From assembly GCF_003626635.1 (NCBI RefSeq), contig NZ_RAZT01000005.1, positions 310,001-374,000 of the forward strand: DNA of 64,000 nt, in the 5' to 3' direction. Position numbers and translations under genes: made by a program. Of the stretch, positions 7,197 through 16,580 are shown piece by piece. The stretch is from Micromonospora musae. GTDB taxonomy: Bacteria; Actinomycetota; Actinomycetes; Mycobacteriales; Micromonosporaceae. Below the pieces are notes generated by a model. It saw nothing but the letters and a program-made list of their open reading frames with translations, did not search any database and was not told the origin of the DNA. Within the stretch, counting starts at the first letter, position 1; the number at the start of each line of letters is the position of its first letter.

Positions 7197-8474
7197 ATGA
7201 GGATCGACGAGGATCAGGTCGCTGACCTGCTGCGGCGGCTTGACGACGAACCGACTCGTCCGCCCCGGGTCGACCTCGGCGGGGCGATCCGGGAGGCGCG
7301 GCGACGCCGCCGCAACCGCCGGGCGACGGCGGCCGGGGCCGCCGCGCTGGGCGTGCTGGCGGTGGCCGTCCTACCGGTCGCTCTAAACGGGGTCGATCGG
7401 GGGGCACCGGCGCCGGCGACGTCAGCCAGTCCGTCGACGCCGTCCCCGAAACCGCGTCCGAGCGGCCCCTGGCAGGGGGTGTGCACGGCAGCACTCCTGC
7501 CTGGATCGGAGGAAGCCGCCGGCAGTGAGGTCACGGCAGGTGACCCCGACGGGCGGTGGCTCGTCGGCCGTCTGACCATGCACGACTTCCGCGACTACCG
7601 CCTTTTGATCTGGGAGGGGAACCGGGTCCGGGAAATTGCCATTCCCGGTGAGGAGCAGCAGTTGCGCGACGTCAACCGGGCCGGCCTGGCGGTGGGTGCG
7701 ACGGGGCGCAGCCTCAAATTGTCGCAGCCATGGGCGGTGCGCGACGGCGAGGCCATCCGACTCAAGGGGGTCAGCTCCGGCTCGGCGGCAGCGGTCAACG
7801 ACGCCGGCCGGATCGTGGGCTTCCGGAACGCCGAGGACGGGCGTGAGGTGTGGACCCAGCAGCGGCCGGTGATCTGGGACTCGTCCGAAGCCTCGGCTGT
7901 CGACCTGCCGCTACCCGGCCCGGGGTGGGCGGGTTCGGCGATCGACATCGATGAGGACGGAACCATCCTGGCCGAGATGGCCGACATGGCTGGCGCGGAC
8001 GATCCGGGCAGGCCGCGGCGGGCAGTCATCTGGCGTCCGGGCGCCACCCGGCCCGAGGTGCTGCCACTGCCTCAGGTGCCGGGCGGAACCACCATCCAGT
8101 TCACGCCCGTGTCGCTGGTCGGTGGCTGGGTGACCGGGATGGCGTACCGGGAGAAGCAGCCGGGCAAGTCCGGAAGGGCCCTGCAGGAGTATCCGGTGCG
8201 GATCGATCTGCGGACGGGAAAGGCGGACCTGATGCCCGCCGTCGTCTGGGCCGGGACCGGGAACGCGCGAGGGTGGCAGGCCGGCTCGATGGCTGGCACG
8301 GGCAACGGCACCGCCGTGGTCACCGATACCAAGTTGGTCAAGCTGCCCGGGCTGGACGGAACGACCGCCAGTGGGGACGGCTGGGTCAAGAGCCTCAGCG
8401 ATGACGGCCGGGTGCTCGGCGGGCAGCTCTTCCAGAACGAGAGAGGTCACGCGGTGCGCTGGACCTGCCGGTGA
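7197..8474 (+). CDS. Membrane-anchored protein with extracellular HAF-like repeats; probable anti-sigma regulator
   Basis: 425 residues: about 45 cytoplasmic residues with an Arg-rich stretch (REARRRRRNRRAT), one membrane segment (about 43-63), a Ser/Pro/Thr linker and an extracellular domain. That domain repeats short units such as DVNRAGLAVGATG, VNDAGRIVGFRN, IDEDGTILAEM and LSDDGRVLGGQLF, as in HAF-repeat beta-propellers. The start is ambiguous: GTG 7191 overlaps the sigma stop, but ATG 7197 is better spaced from AAAGGAG. Gene order and topology suggest that it tethers or senses for the sigma factor. No zinc anti-sigma motif (HxxxCxxC) is present, so that role is inferred from context. Confidence 0.65.
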   Translation: MRIDEDQVADLLRRLDDEPTRPPRVDLGGAIREARRRRRNRRATAAGAAALGVLAVAVLPVALNGVDRGAPAPATSASPSTPSPKPRPSGPWQGVCTAALLPGSEEAAGSEVTAGDPDGRWLVGRLTMHDFRDYRLLIWEGNRVREIAIPGEEQQLRDVNRAGLAVGATGRSLKLSQPWAVRDGEAIRLKGVSSGSAAAVNDAGRIVGFRNAEDGREVWTQQRPVIWDSSEASAVDLPLPGPGWAGSAIDIDEDGTILAEMADMAGADDPGRPRRAVIWRPGATRPEVLPLPQVPGGTTIQFTPVSLVGGWVTGMAYREKQPGKSGRALQEYPVRIDLRTGKADLMPAVVWAGTGNARGWQAGSMAGTGNGTAVVTDTKLVKLPGLDGTTASGDGWVKSLSDDGRVLGGQLFQNERGHAVRWTCR

Positions 8475-8477
8475 AGA

Positions 8478-8514
8478 CCGGTCCGGGGGCGGTCCCGCTC
8501 CGCCCCCGGACCGG
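8478..8514. terminator. Strong bidirectional terminator hairpin
   Basis: Arms 8478-8492 and 8500-8514 pair perfectly over 15 bp around a 7-nt loop, lying in the 45-nt gap between two convergent genes. No U-tract follows, as is common in actinobacteria. Confidence 0.85.
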
Positions 8515-8519
8515 AGTTC

Positions 8520-9941
8520 TCAGCGGAGCCGGCGGATGTCGCCGTACGCCCGGTAGAAGCCACCCCGGCCGGACTCCCGCACCTCGGTGACGAGGTAGCG
8601 GGCCCCCGGCTCGCGGATGCCCTTGGGGAACTGCACCGACCAGTCATGGTGGTACCCGTCGGAGAGCACCTGGATGCGCAGCCGGCCGCTGTGCTCGACG
8701 CACTGCACCACCACGCCGGACCGGTCGTCGGTGGTCACCTCGACCGAGGTCCAGGCGGCCGGCTCGGGCAGCCGGGTGGGAGCCTTCACGTCGACGACGT
8801 CCGGCACGCTGCCCGCCTCGGCGGCCCGGATCGCCGGCTCGCTGGCGTCGATGCAGGCCAGGTGGCCGCTGGTGGTCACCACGTAGAGCCGCTCCTCGTG
8901 GTACTGCATGGAGTAGGCCGAGCCGCAGCCGGTGCCGAGCTTCCAGAGCCGGTTACCGGCCTCGTCGAAGCAGTAGATCGAGGACGCGCTGTCACCGGCG
9001 AAGACGTAGCGGCCGCCCTCGGCGGTGGCGCAGGAGAAGACCGCGGCGTCGCAGCGGTACGTCCGCTCGGCGCGCCCGTCCTTGCGCAGCCGCACCACCT
9101 CGCGGGTGCCGGTGCCGGCGAAGACGGCGTTCCGTTCCTGCCAGCCGAAGAGGACCGAGCCGGTGTCGGTGTGCCACAGCTCCTGCCCGGTCCGCCAGTC
9201 GTAGCCGGTGACGCCCCGCGAGTGGCCGTGGTAGAGCGCGTCGGGGTCGCAGCGCACCATCCAGGCGGAGCGGCCGCGGCCCGGTCGGCGCCAGAGGAAC
9301 TCGTCCTCGTGGTCGACGGCGGCGATGCCACCGTCGCGGTCGGAGACCCCCAGCACGCCGTCGTGGATGTCGAGCCAGTAGATGTCGATGTCGGGGGCGA
9401 TCGCGTAGGCCACCCGGGGCACCTTGCCGGAGAGGTCGTAGACGTTGCCGTCGTCGCAGCCGGCGTAGATCCACGCGTCGTCGGCGACGATGCACTTCAC
9501 CCCGTCGGGGAGCCGAACCTGGTTGAGCACCCGGGCGTCGTGGCCGAGCGTGGTGATCACGCCGTGCTCGTTGCCCACCATGCAGCTCTGCCCGTCGACG
9601 AAGATGCCGAACGCGGGCGCACCCGAGTTGTAGCGCCAGAGCACCGGCGCGGTGCGTGCGGTGGAGCGGGTGCTGACGATCTGGCGGCGGGAGACCGAGC
9701 GCTTCTGTCGTACGCCGGGCACCGCCGGGGCGTACCCCTTGCGGATCTTCTCACCGATCTTCTTCGCCGCGGCCGCCCGGGCGCGGGCGTTGTCCGGAAA
9801 GCTTGAGTTCTTCACCTGGCCCTGGTCGCCGATGCGGCCGTAGCGGATGGTCATGGCGGTGTCCTCGACCACCACCTCGTAGAACTTGTGCGCGCCGCCG
9901 TCGGACTCGGACAGCTCGAGGTAGGTCGTCTCCTGAGCCAT
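8520..9941 (-). CDS. WGR-domain protein fused to a beta-propeller-like repeat domain
   Basis: 473 residues. The first ~75 form a WGR-like domain (FYEVVVEDTAMTIRYGRIG...; the Trp of WGR is Tyr here), followed by a basic linker. The rest has repeating blades of PQQ/WD type, for example YAGCDDGNVYDLSGKV, GVTGYDWRTGQELWHTDTG and YVFAGDSASSIYCFDEAG. WGR domains bind nucleic acid or sense DNA ends in PARPs and related proteins; the propeller suggests a scaffold. Start ATG 9941 has GGAGG upstream, and longer frames add only low-quality sequence. No catalytic motif is seen. It is probably intracellular (no signal peptide), and its function is unknown. Confidence 0.75.
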   Translation of the reverse strand: MAQETTYLELSESDGGAHKFYEVVVEDTAMTIRYGRIGDQGQVKNSSFPDNARARAAAAKKIGEKIRKGYAPAVPGVRQKRSVSRRQIVSTRSTARTAPVLWRYNSGAPAFGIFVDGQSCMVGNEHGVITTLGHDARVLNQVRLPDGVKCIVADDAWIYAGCDDGNVYDLSGKVPRVAYAIAPDIDIYWLDIHDGVLGVSDRDGGIAAVDHEDEFLWRRPGRGRSAWMVRCDPDALYHGHSRGVTGYDWRTGQELWHTDTGSVLFGWQERNAVFAGTGTREVVRLRKDGRAERTYRCDAAVFSCATAEGGRYVFAGDSASSIYCFDEAGNRLWKLGTGCGSAYSMQYHEERLYVVTTSGHLACIDASEPAIRAAEAGSVPDVVDVKAPTRLPEPAAWTSVEVTTDDRSGVVVQCVEHSGRLRIQVLSDGYHHDWSVQFPKGIREPGARYLVTEVRESGRGGFYRAYGDIRRLR

Positions 9942-10056
9942 GGGGGGATGCCTCCGGGGAAGGGGTGGGCGACCGGCGGATCGCCGGTGCGACAACGCGA
10001 GCACGCTAACCCGCGCCCCCGACAAGATCGGGGGGCCGAAGTGGACCGGGCCGTCG

Positions 10057-11436
10057 TTACCGGGTGGCGTGGTGCAGCGCGTCGACGGCCTTGCGCGCGG
10101 CGATCAGCACCGGATCCCAGACCGGCGCGTACGGCGGCGCGTAGCCGAGGTCGAGCGCCGTCATGTCGTCCACCGTCATGCCGTTCCAGAGCGCCGCGGC
10201 CAGCGTGTCGATCCGCTTCGCCGCCTCGGACCAGCCGACGATCTGCGCTCCGAGCAGCCGGCCGCTGGGCTTCTCGGCGATCAGCTTCACCGTCATCGGC
10301 CGGGTGCCCGGGTAGTAGCCGGCGCGGCTGGTGGATTCGGCGACCACCGAGACGAACTCGAACCCGACGGCCGCAGCGTCCTTCTCGCGGAGGCCGGTGC
10401 GTCCCACCTCCAGGTCGCAGACCTTTGTCACCGCCGTGCCGATGATCCCCGTGAAGGTGGCGTAGCCGCCGCCGATGTTCGTGCCGGCGACCCGGCCCTG
10501 CTTGTTCGCGTGCGTGCCGAGCGGCACGTGCACGGGCATTCCGCTGATCCGGTGCAGGCACTCGACACAGTCACCGGCCGCCCAGACCCCGTCCACCCCC
10601 GGCACCCGCATCCGCCGGTCCACCCGGATCGCCCCGGACGGCCCCAGGGGCACGCCGGCGGCGGTGGCGAGGTCGGTGTTGGGGCGTACGCCCAGGCCGA
10701 GCACCACCACGTCGGCGGGGATCGCCCCCTCCTCGGTGACGACCGCGCTCACCCGGCCGTCCCGCTCCTCGATCCCGGTCACCCCGAGCCCGGTGCGGAT
10801 CTGGACGCCCAGCTCGCGCATCGCGGCCACGACGACCTCCGCCATGTCCTCGTCCACCGTGGACATCGGCTGTTCGGCCTTCTCGACCAGGGTGACCGCC
10901 AGGCCCCGCTGGAGCAGCGCCTCGGCCAGCTCCACCCCGATGTAGCCGCCGCCGACCACCACCGCCCGGCGCGGCTTCGGCTCGCCCTCCAGCCAGTCGC
11001 GCAGCGCCGCGCCGTCATCGAGGGTCTGCATCCCGAAGACGCCGTCGATCTCCGCCTCGGCCCAGGCCGGCCGGACCGGCAGCGCGCCGGCGGCGTACAT
11101 CAGGTCGTCGAAGCGTTCCCGGACCTCGCCGCCGCCGACGAGGTCCCGGGCGATCACCTCGCGTTGCTCCAGATCGATCCCCACCACCTCGTGCCGCATG
11201 CGTACGTCGATGTCGAAGCGCCGGCGGAACGTCTCCGGGTCGCGGGCGATCAACTCCTCCGGCCCGTCCACCAGCCCACTGATCCAGTACGGGATACCGC
11301 AGCTCGAGTACGAGGTGAAGTGACCCCGCTCGAAGGCGATGATCTCCAGCTCGTCCCGCCCGCAGCGGCGCCGCGCCTGGGACGCCGCCGACATCCCGGC
11401 GGCGTTACCACCAATGACGATCAACCGTTGCGCCAC
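10057..11436 (-). CDS. FAD/NAD(P)-dependent disulfide oxidoreductase, CoA-disulfide reductase/NADH oxidase type
   Basis: 459 residues. An N-terminal FAD-binding motif (VIGGNAAGMSAA) is followed by the single redox cysteine C46 in SSCGIPYW, the mark of the one-cysteine CoA-disulfide reductase/NADH oxidase/peroxidase branch. An NAD(P) motif VVVGGGYIGVELAE, the second FAD motif GVWAAGDC and a dimerisation domain follow. It probably reduces a low-molecular-weight disulfide or persulfide with NAD(P)H; the substrate is not resolved. Start is GTG 11436 with no clear ribosome site; CAGGAT 7-12 nt upstream could be a -10 element for a leaderless mRNA. The next leftward gene (ligase) ends 12 nt upstream. 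Confidence 0.85.
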   Translation of the reverse strand: MAQRLIVIGGNAAGMSAASQARRRCGRDELEIIAFERGHFTSYSSCGIPYWISGLVDGPEELIARDPETFRRRFDIDVRMRHEVVGIDLEQREVIARDLVGGGEVRERFDDLMYAAGALPVRPAWAEAEIDGVFGMQTLDDGAALRDWLEGEPKPRRAVVVGGGYIGVELAEALLQRGLAVTLVEKAEQPMSTVDEDMAEVVVAAMRELGVQIRTGLGVTGIEERDGRVSAVVTEEGAIPADVVVLGLGVRPNTDLATAAGVPLGPSGAIRVDRRMRVPGVDGVWAAGDCVECLHRISGMPVHVPLGTHANKQGRVAGTNIGGGYATFTGIIGTAVTKVCDLEVGRTGLREKDAAAVGFEFVSVVAESTSRAGYYPGTRPMTVKLIAEKPSGRLLGAQIVGWSEAAKRIDTLAAALWNGMTVDDMTALDLGYAPPYAPVWDPVLIAARKAVDALHHATR

Positions 11437-11448
11437 GCAGTCATCCTG

Positions 11449-12597
11449 TCACGGGGTGTTGGTGCCGCGGGTCTGCCTCGCCACGTCCTGCACCACGTCG
11501 GCGAGCCGCCCGGTGCGGGCGAAGACCGCTCGCTGCCGCGCCGCGCCGGTGCCGTGCCGGCGCAGCCCGCCCAGCAGGTCGGTCACCTCGGGCCAGTCGC
11601 CGTGGCTCTCCAGCGCGGGACGGAGCCGCTCGACGAACCGGTCCAGCAGCTCCCACGCCGGGCGCAGCTCACCGGTGGTCACGTCCACCCCGTCGCCCTC
11701 CAGCCCGTCGTGGGCCGCCCGCCAGTGCGCGCCCACCAGCAGGTGGTGGTCGGTGGGGATGGCCGGTCGCCCGGCCCGGACGTCCTCGATCGCGGTCGCC
11801 ACCATCGCCCGGACGAGCGCCGCGACCAGCACCGCGTCGTCGACCGTGGGGCAGACGTCGCCGATGCGGATCTCCACGGTCGGGTACTTCGCCGACAACC
11901 GGGCGTACCAGTAGAGCATCCCCTCGTCGAGCATCACCCCGCTGGCGATCAGCTGGCGGATCAGCCGGCGGTAGTGCTCGTGCGACTCCAGGTACGGGGT
12001 GGGCGCCACCGAGGGCCAGCGCTCCCACTCCACCGACCGCCAGCTCGCGTAGCCGGTGTCCTCGCTCCGCGCGAACGGGGAGTTCACCGTCGCCGCGTGC
12101 AGCGTGGGCAGCCAGGGCCGGACGTGGTTGAGCACCTGGACGCCGATCTCCGGGTCGGGGATGCCGACGTGCACGTGCATGCCGTTGTTACCGGGGCCGG
12201 GCACGAGCAGACGGAACCGCTCGATCATCCGGTCGAACCGGGGCTTGTCGACCACCGGCGGCACCGGGCCGTCCACCGGCCCGGTGCCGATGGCGAGCAG
12301 GCGTACGCCGGCCCGCTCGGCCGCGTCGGCCAGGGCGGCGCGGAGCACGCCGAGTGAGTGCCGGATCGAGCGCAGCTCCAGCCCGGGCGGGCTGCCGATC
12401 TCGATCTGGCTGGTCTGGAACTCCCGCTCGACCTGCCCGCGCAGCTCCGGTGGCACCTGTTCCAGCACCAGGTCGACGGCGGGCACCGCCGCGCCGGTGT
12501 GCGGGTCGACGAGCAGGAACTCCTCCTCGACCCCCACCGTGAGGAGCTCGGTCCCGTCCGCGGTCCGACCGGGTGCCTCCGTCAGCTGGCCCGTCAT
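11449..12597 (-). CDS. Carboxylate-amine ligase, YbdK/GCS2 family
   Basis: 382 residues of the glutamate-cysteine ligase 2 family. Landmarks are GVEEEFLLVD at the N terminus, QIEIGSPP, NGMHVHVGIPD and EIRIGDVCPT, which carry the metal- and ATP-binding residues. In bacteria these proteins show weak glutamate-cysteine ligase activity, and their real product is often unknown; actinomycetes make mycothiol instead of glutathione. ATG 12597 is chosen; GTG 12606 is an in-frame alternative. It lies directly upstream of the disulfide-reductase-like gene (12-nt gap), so both may serve a thiol pathway. Confidence 0.85.
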   Translation of the reverse strand: MTGQLTEAPGRTADGTELLTVGVEEEFLLVDPHTGAAVPAVDLVLEQVPPELRGQVEREFQTSQIEIGSPPGLELRSIRHSLGVLRAALADAAERAGVRLLAIGTGPVDGPVPPVVDKPRFDRMIERFRLLVPGPGNNGMHVHVGIPDPEIGVQVLNHVRPWLPTLHAATVNSPFARSEDTGYASWRSVEWERWPSVAPTPYLESHEHYRRLIRQLIASGVMLDEGMLYWYARLSAKYPTVEIRIGDVCPTVDDAVLVAALVRAMVATAIEDVRAGRPAIPTDHHLLVGAHWRAAHDGLEGDGVDVTTGELRPAWELLDRFVERLRPALESHGDWPEVTDLLGGLRRHGTGAARQRAVFARTGRLADVVQDVARQTRGTNTP

Positions 12598-12793
12598 GCC
12601 GATCACCGTCCGTTCCTGCTGGTCGCGGTCTGTCCACGACAGCTCGCCTCCGTGGTTACCCAGGGTGGCGAAGCCGGGAAACGCGTTACGCGCGGTGTGC
12701 GGCGTGTCTCCCCGGCGTGTCTGCGGTTCCACCCGAACGGGCGGCCGGATCGGGGCGCGCCGGACGCCGGGTCGCGGGCTTGCGCGCGAGTCC

Positions 12794-12799
12794 TAGGGT
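12794..12799 (+). promoter_or_regulatory. Candidate -10 box, leaderless start
   Basis: TAGGGT is followed by 6 nt and then GTG 12806. No Shine-Dalgarno sequence is visible. Confidence 0.5.
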
Positions 12800-12805
12800 G
12801 GCGCC

Positions 12806-13099
12806 GTGCTCGGGTCGGGGTTCGCGTTGGAGCTGTGGGCGTACGTCTGCGCCCAGGTCGCCGGGCTCGCCGACCAGCCGGCCGGATTGCTCGCCGGGGC
12901 CGCGCTCGGTGCGGCGGCGCTGCTGACCGCCCTGCTCGCCACGCGTGCCCTGGTCCAGGACCCCACGCCGCGGGCCGGCTCGCGGGCCACCGGTCTGCGG
13001 GCGCGGTCCCGCCGACGGCGGGTGCCCCGCCAGGTCGATCCGAACGCGCCCGGACGACCCCGTCCCCGCGCCCCCGGCGTCCGCCTCTCGGCCGCGTAG
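12806..13099 (+). CDS. Small membrane protein (DUF6412-like) upstream of a YidC paralogue
   Basis: 97 residues. One or two hydrophobic segments (about residues 8-50, ending LLTALLATRAL) are followed by a strongly basic tail rich in Arg and Pro. From memory, small proteins of this type precede Oxa1/YidC-family genes in other actinomycetes, which agrees with the neighbour 283 nt downstream. The start is GTG 12806, placed by the TAGGGT box 6 nt before it. No catalytic motif is visible. A role alongside the insertase is inferred from position only. Confidence 0.6.
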   Translation: MLGSGFALELWAYVCAQVAGLADQPAGLLAGAALGAAALLTALLATRALVQDPTPRAGSRATGLRARSRRRRVPRQVDPNAPGRPRPRAPGVRLSAA

Positions 13100-13382
13100 C
13101 GCAGCCGGTCGGTACGGCCGGCGACGCCTGCGGGATCCGGACCCGGGCGGCGCCTCCCCAGGCTCGGCCCGGGGACCGCCCCCCCGGTGCCCGGTCCCGG
13201 GACAAAAGCCCCTCGGCGGGCCGTCCGTCCTGGTTCCCCCGTCCCACGCCCGACCGGTGTTCTCGCCGGGGCCGGGACGGGCCCGGACCGGATCCGCGCC
13301 GCGCGGCCGATTCCGTCGTCATCCGTCCCCACCGGGCCTGCCGCCCGGTCGGGACCACCCGGAATCGACCGAGGGACCTCCC

Positions 13383-14126
13383 ATGCTCGCGTTCGCACCT
13401 CTGCACACCGCCGTCGGCTTCGCCGGCACCGCGCTGGCGCAGCTCAGCACCCTGCTCGAACCGATCGCCGGTGGCGCGGCCACGGCCGCCGCGATCGTGC
13501 TCTTCACCGTGGCCGTCCGGCTGCTGATCTCACCGCTCACCGTCGCGCAGATCCGCGGGGAGCGGCGTCGGGCGGCGCTCGCGCCCCAGGTCCGCGAAGT
13601 CCAGCGGAGGTACGCGGACGACCCGGCCCGCCTGCAGGGCGAACTCTTCGCGCTCTACCGGTCGGCCGGCGCCAACCCGGTCGCGGGCTGCCTGCCGATG
13701 CTGCTCCAGGCTCCCTTCCTGCTGGTGATGTATCGGCTGTTCAGCACCGCGGAGGGCGGCACCGGGCTGCTCGACGAGCGGTTGGCGGGCGTACCGCTGG
13801 GCCACCACCTCGGCGACGGGGTGGCGGGGGCGGCCGGGCCGCTCTTCGCCCTGCTGCTGGCCGCTCTCGTGCTGCTGGCCTGGTTGTCGTCGCGGCGGAT
13901 GCGTCGCGCGGCCGTCGCGCCGGCTCCGCAGTCGGCGGCCCCTCCGGCGGCCCTGCTCGGTCGGCTGCTGCCGCTGCTGCCGTACACGACGGTGCTGGTG
14001 GCGCTGGTGCTGCCGATGGCCGCCGTGCTCTACCTGGTGACGACGACCGCGTGGACCGCGCTTGAGCAGGGGGTGCTGCGCCGGCCGCAGGCAAGCCCGG
14101 CGGAGGCCGGAACAGATCGACGTTGA
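13383..14126 (+). CDS. YidC/Oxa1-family membrane protein insertase (second, short type)
   Basis: 247 residues with about five membrane helices. The core after residue 40 matches Oxa1/YidC: VRLLISPLTVAQIRGER, then a basic cytoplasmic hairpin (APQVREVQRRYADDPARLQGEL), then GCLPMLLQAPFLLVMYRLF. The main actinobacterial YidC, near rpmH/rnpA, is longer, so this is likely a paralogue. Family members insert small membrane proteins with or without Sec. Start ATG 13383 follows GAGGGACC. A longer open frame to 12945 has no good start and is GC-rich filler. The 283-nt gap before it shows no gene. Confidence 0.8.
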   Translation: MLAFAPLHTAVGFAGTALAQLSTLLEPIAGGAATAAAIVLFTVAVRLLISPLTVAQIRGERRRAALAPQVREVQRRYADDPARLQGELFALYRSAGANPVAGCLPMLLQAPFLLVMYRLFSTAEGGTGLLDERLAGVPLGHHLGDGVAGAAGPLFALLLAALVLLAWLSSRRMRRAAVAPAPQSAAPPAALLGRLLPLLPYTTVLVALVLPMAAVLYLVTTTAWTALEQGVLRRPQASPAEAGTDRR

Positions 14127-14171
14127 CAACTGTCCGAGGAGCCCGTACAACTCGTGAGAGAGCGCTCTCTC
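14123..14171 (+). promoter_or_regulatory. Promoter with palindromic LacI-type operator
   Basis: TTGACA (14123-14128), a 17-nt spacer and TACAAC (14146-14151) form a good promoter for the GH16 gene. A perfect 16-bp palindrome GAGAGAGCGCTCTCTC (14156-14171) covers the expected start of transcription. Its GAGCGCTC centre resembles operators of CebR-like LacI-family sugar repressors, so sugar-dependent repression is likely. Confidence 0.75.
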
Positions 14172-14199
14172 GCCCCCGTCCCCGCAGAGAGGCACACCC

Positions 14200-15612
<1,413 letters not shown>

Positions 15613-15618
15613 CCCGGT

Positions 15619-15652
15619 CGGAGGGGCCTCGCGCGACGCCGGGGCCCCTCCG
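15619..15652. terminator. Terminator after the GH16 gene
   Basis: Arms 15619-15628 and 15643-15652 pair over 10 bp around a 14-nt loop, between the stop of the GH16 gene and the convergent DedA gene. Confidence 0.7.
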
Positions 15653-15663
15653 GCCGGTACGCC

Positions 15664-16335
15664 TCAGCGGCCGGCGGGCACCTTCGGGCGATCACCACGC
15701 CCGTTGCGCCGACGGACCTTCTTCACCACCCACATCGTGATCATGGCGGCGAAGAGCGCGAGGATGCCGTAGTCGAACCAGGTGCTGTACTGCTCGACCT
15801 GCTGCCAGCGGGAGCCGAGCGCGTACCCGCCCCCCACGAAGAGCGCGTTCCAGATTCCGCTGCCGAGGGTGGTCAGCACGACGAACTGCACCAGCGGCAT
15901 CCGGTTCGTTCCGGCGGGGATCGAGACGAGGCTGCGCACCACCGGAATCATCCGGCCGAAGAAGACCGCCCACCTGCCGTAGCGCTCGAACCAGCGGTCG
16001 GCGCGCTCCAGATCGTCCAGGTCCACCAGGGGCAGCCGGTCCAGCCACCGCTTCAGCCGGTCCTCGCCGACGCCGGCACCCACCCAGTAGAGGATCAGCG
16101 CGCCCAGCAGGGAGCCGGCGGTGGCGGCGAGCGCCACCACGACCACGTTGAACCGTCCCTCGCCGGCCAGGAAACCGGCCAGCGCCAGGACGATCTCGCT
16201 GGGGATCGGCGGGACGACGCTCTCCAGGGCCACGAGCAGCGCGACGCCGATCACGCCGGCCGCGTCGATCACGCCGGCCACCCAGCCGGTCAGCCCGCCG
16301 AGTTGAGTCGGGTCGACGTCCTGGGCGCTCGCCAT
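15664..16335 (-). CDS. DedA/SNARE-associated family membrane protein
   Basis: 223 residues with four to five membrane segments. Family hallmarks are the E(S)VVPPIPSEIVL segment near residue 45, the GAxxGALILYWVG helix, the amphipathic FGRMIPVVRSLVSIPAGTNRM stretch (Arg residues implicated in lipid scrambling and proton-dependent function) and a C-terminal basic tail. DedA proteins recycle undecaprenyl phosphate or phospholipids across the membrane; which lipid applies here is unknown. GGAAAGGA precedes the ATG. The gene sits between the GH16 terminator and a MITE-like palindrome. Confidence 0.88.
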   Translation of the reverse strand: MASAQDVDPTQLGGLTGWVAGVIDAAGVIGVALLVALESVVPPIPSEIVLALAGFLAGEGRFNVVVVALAATAGSLLGALILYWVGAGVGEDRLKRWLDRLPLVDLDDLERADRWFERYGRWAVFFGRMIPVVRSLVSIPAGTNRMPLVQFVVLTTLGSGIWNALFVGGGYALGSRWQQVEQYSTWFDYGILALFAAMITMWVVKKVRRRNGRGDRPKVPAGR

Positions 16336-16398
16336 GGCCGATCCTTTCCGCTACGGGAGGGGATCGGACTCCTGTACCCCGCGACGCGGGCGCCACAC

Positions 16399-16567
16399 CT
16401 AGGGTCTGTTTCATAAGACCGTGCCCGGCTGCGCCGGCCCCAGGCGACGACCGGCCGCGTTGGAGGTTCGTCCGGATACAACACCGGTATCCGGACGAAC
16501 CTCCGCCTTGCCGGACCGCCGCCTGGGACTCGGCTCGCTCGGGCGAGCCTCATGAAACAGACCCTAG
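16399..16567. mobile_element. 169-bp MITE-like nested palindrome, non-coding
   Basis: Perfect 16-bp terminal inverted repeats CTAGGGTCTGTTTCAT (16399-16414 and 16552-16567) enclose a central perfect 17-bp hairpin (16462-16478/16488-16504, 9-nt loop) and an imperfect middle pair (CCCAGGCG ... CGCCTGGG). There is no transposase. The ends could reflect insertion at CTAG (IS5-like target) or TA (IS630-like target). It lies between two leftward genes. Confidence 0.7.
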
Positions 16568-16580
16568 CGCCCGCCGGACG

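Noticed and set aside
9940..12357. An 805-codon open frame on the plus strand
   Set aside because: It spans two real minus-strand genes with clear FAD and GCS2 motifs; this is an antisense codon-bias artefact.
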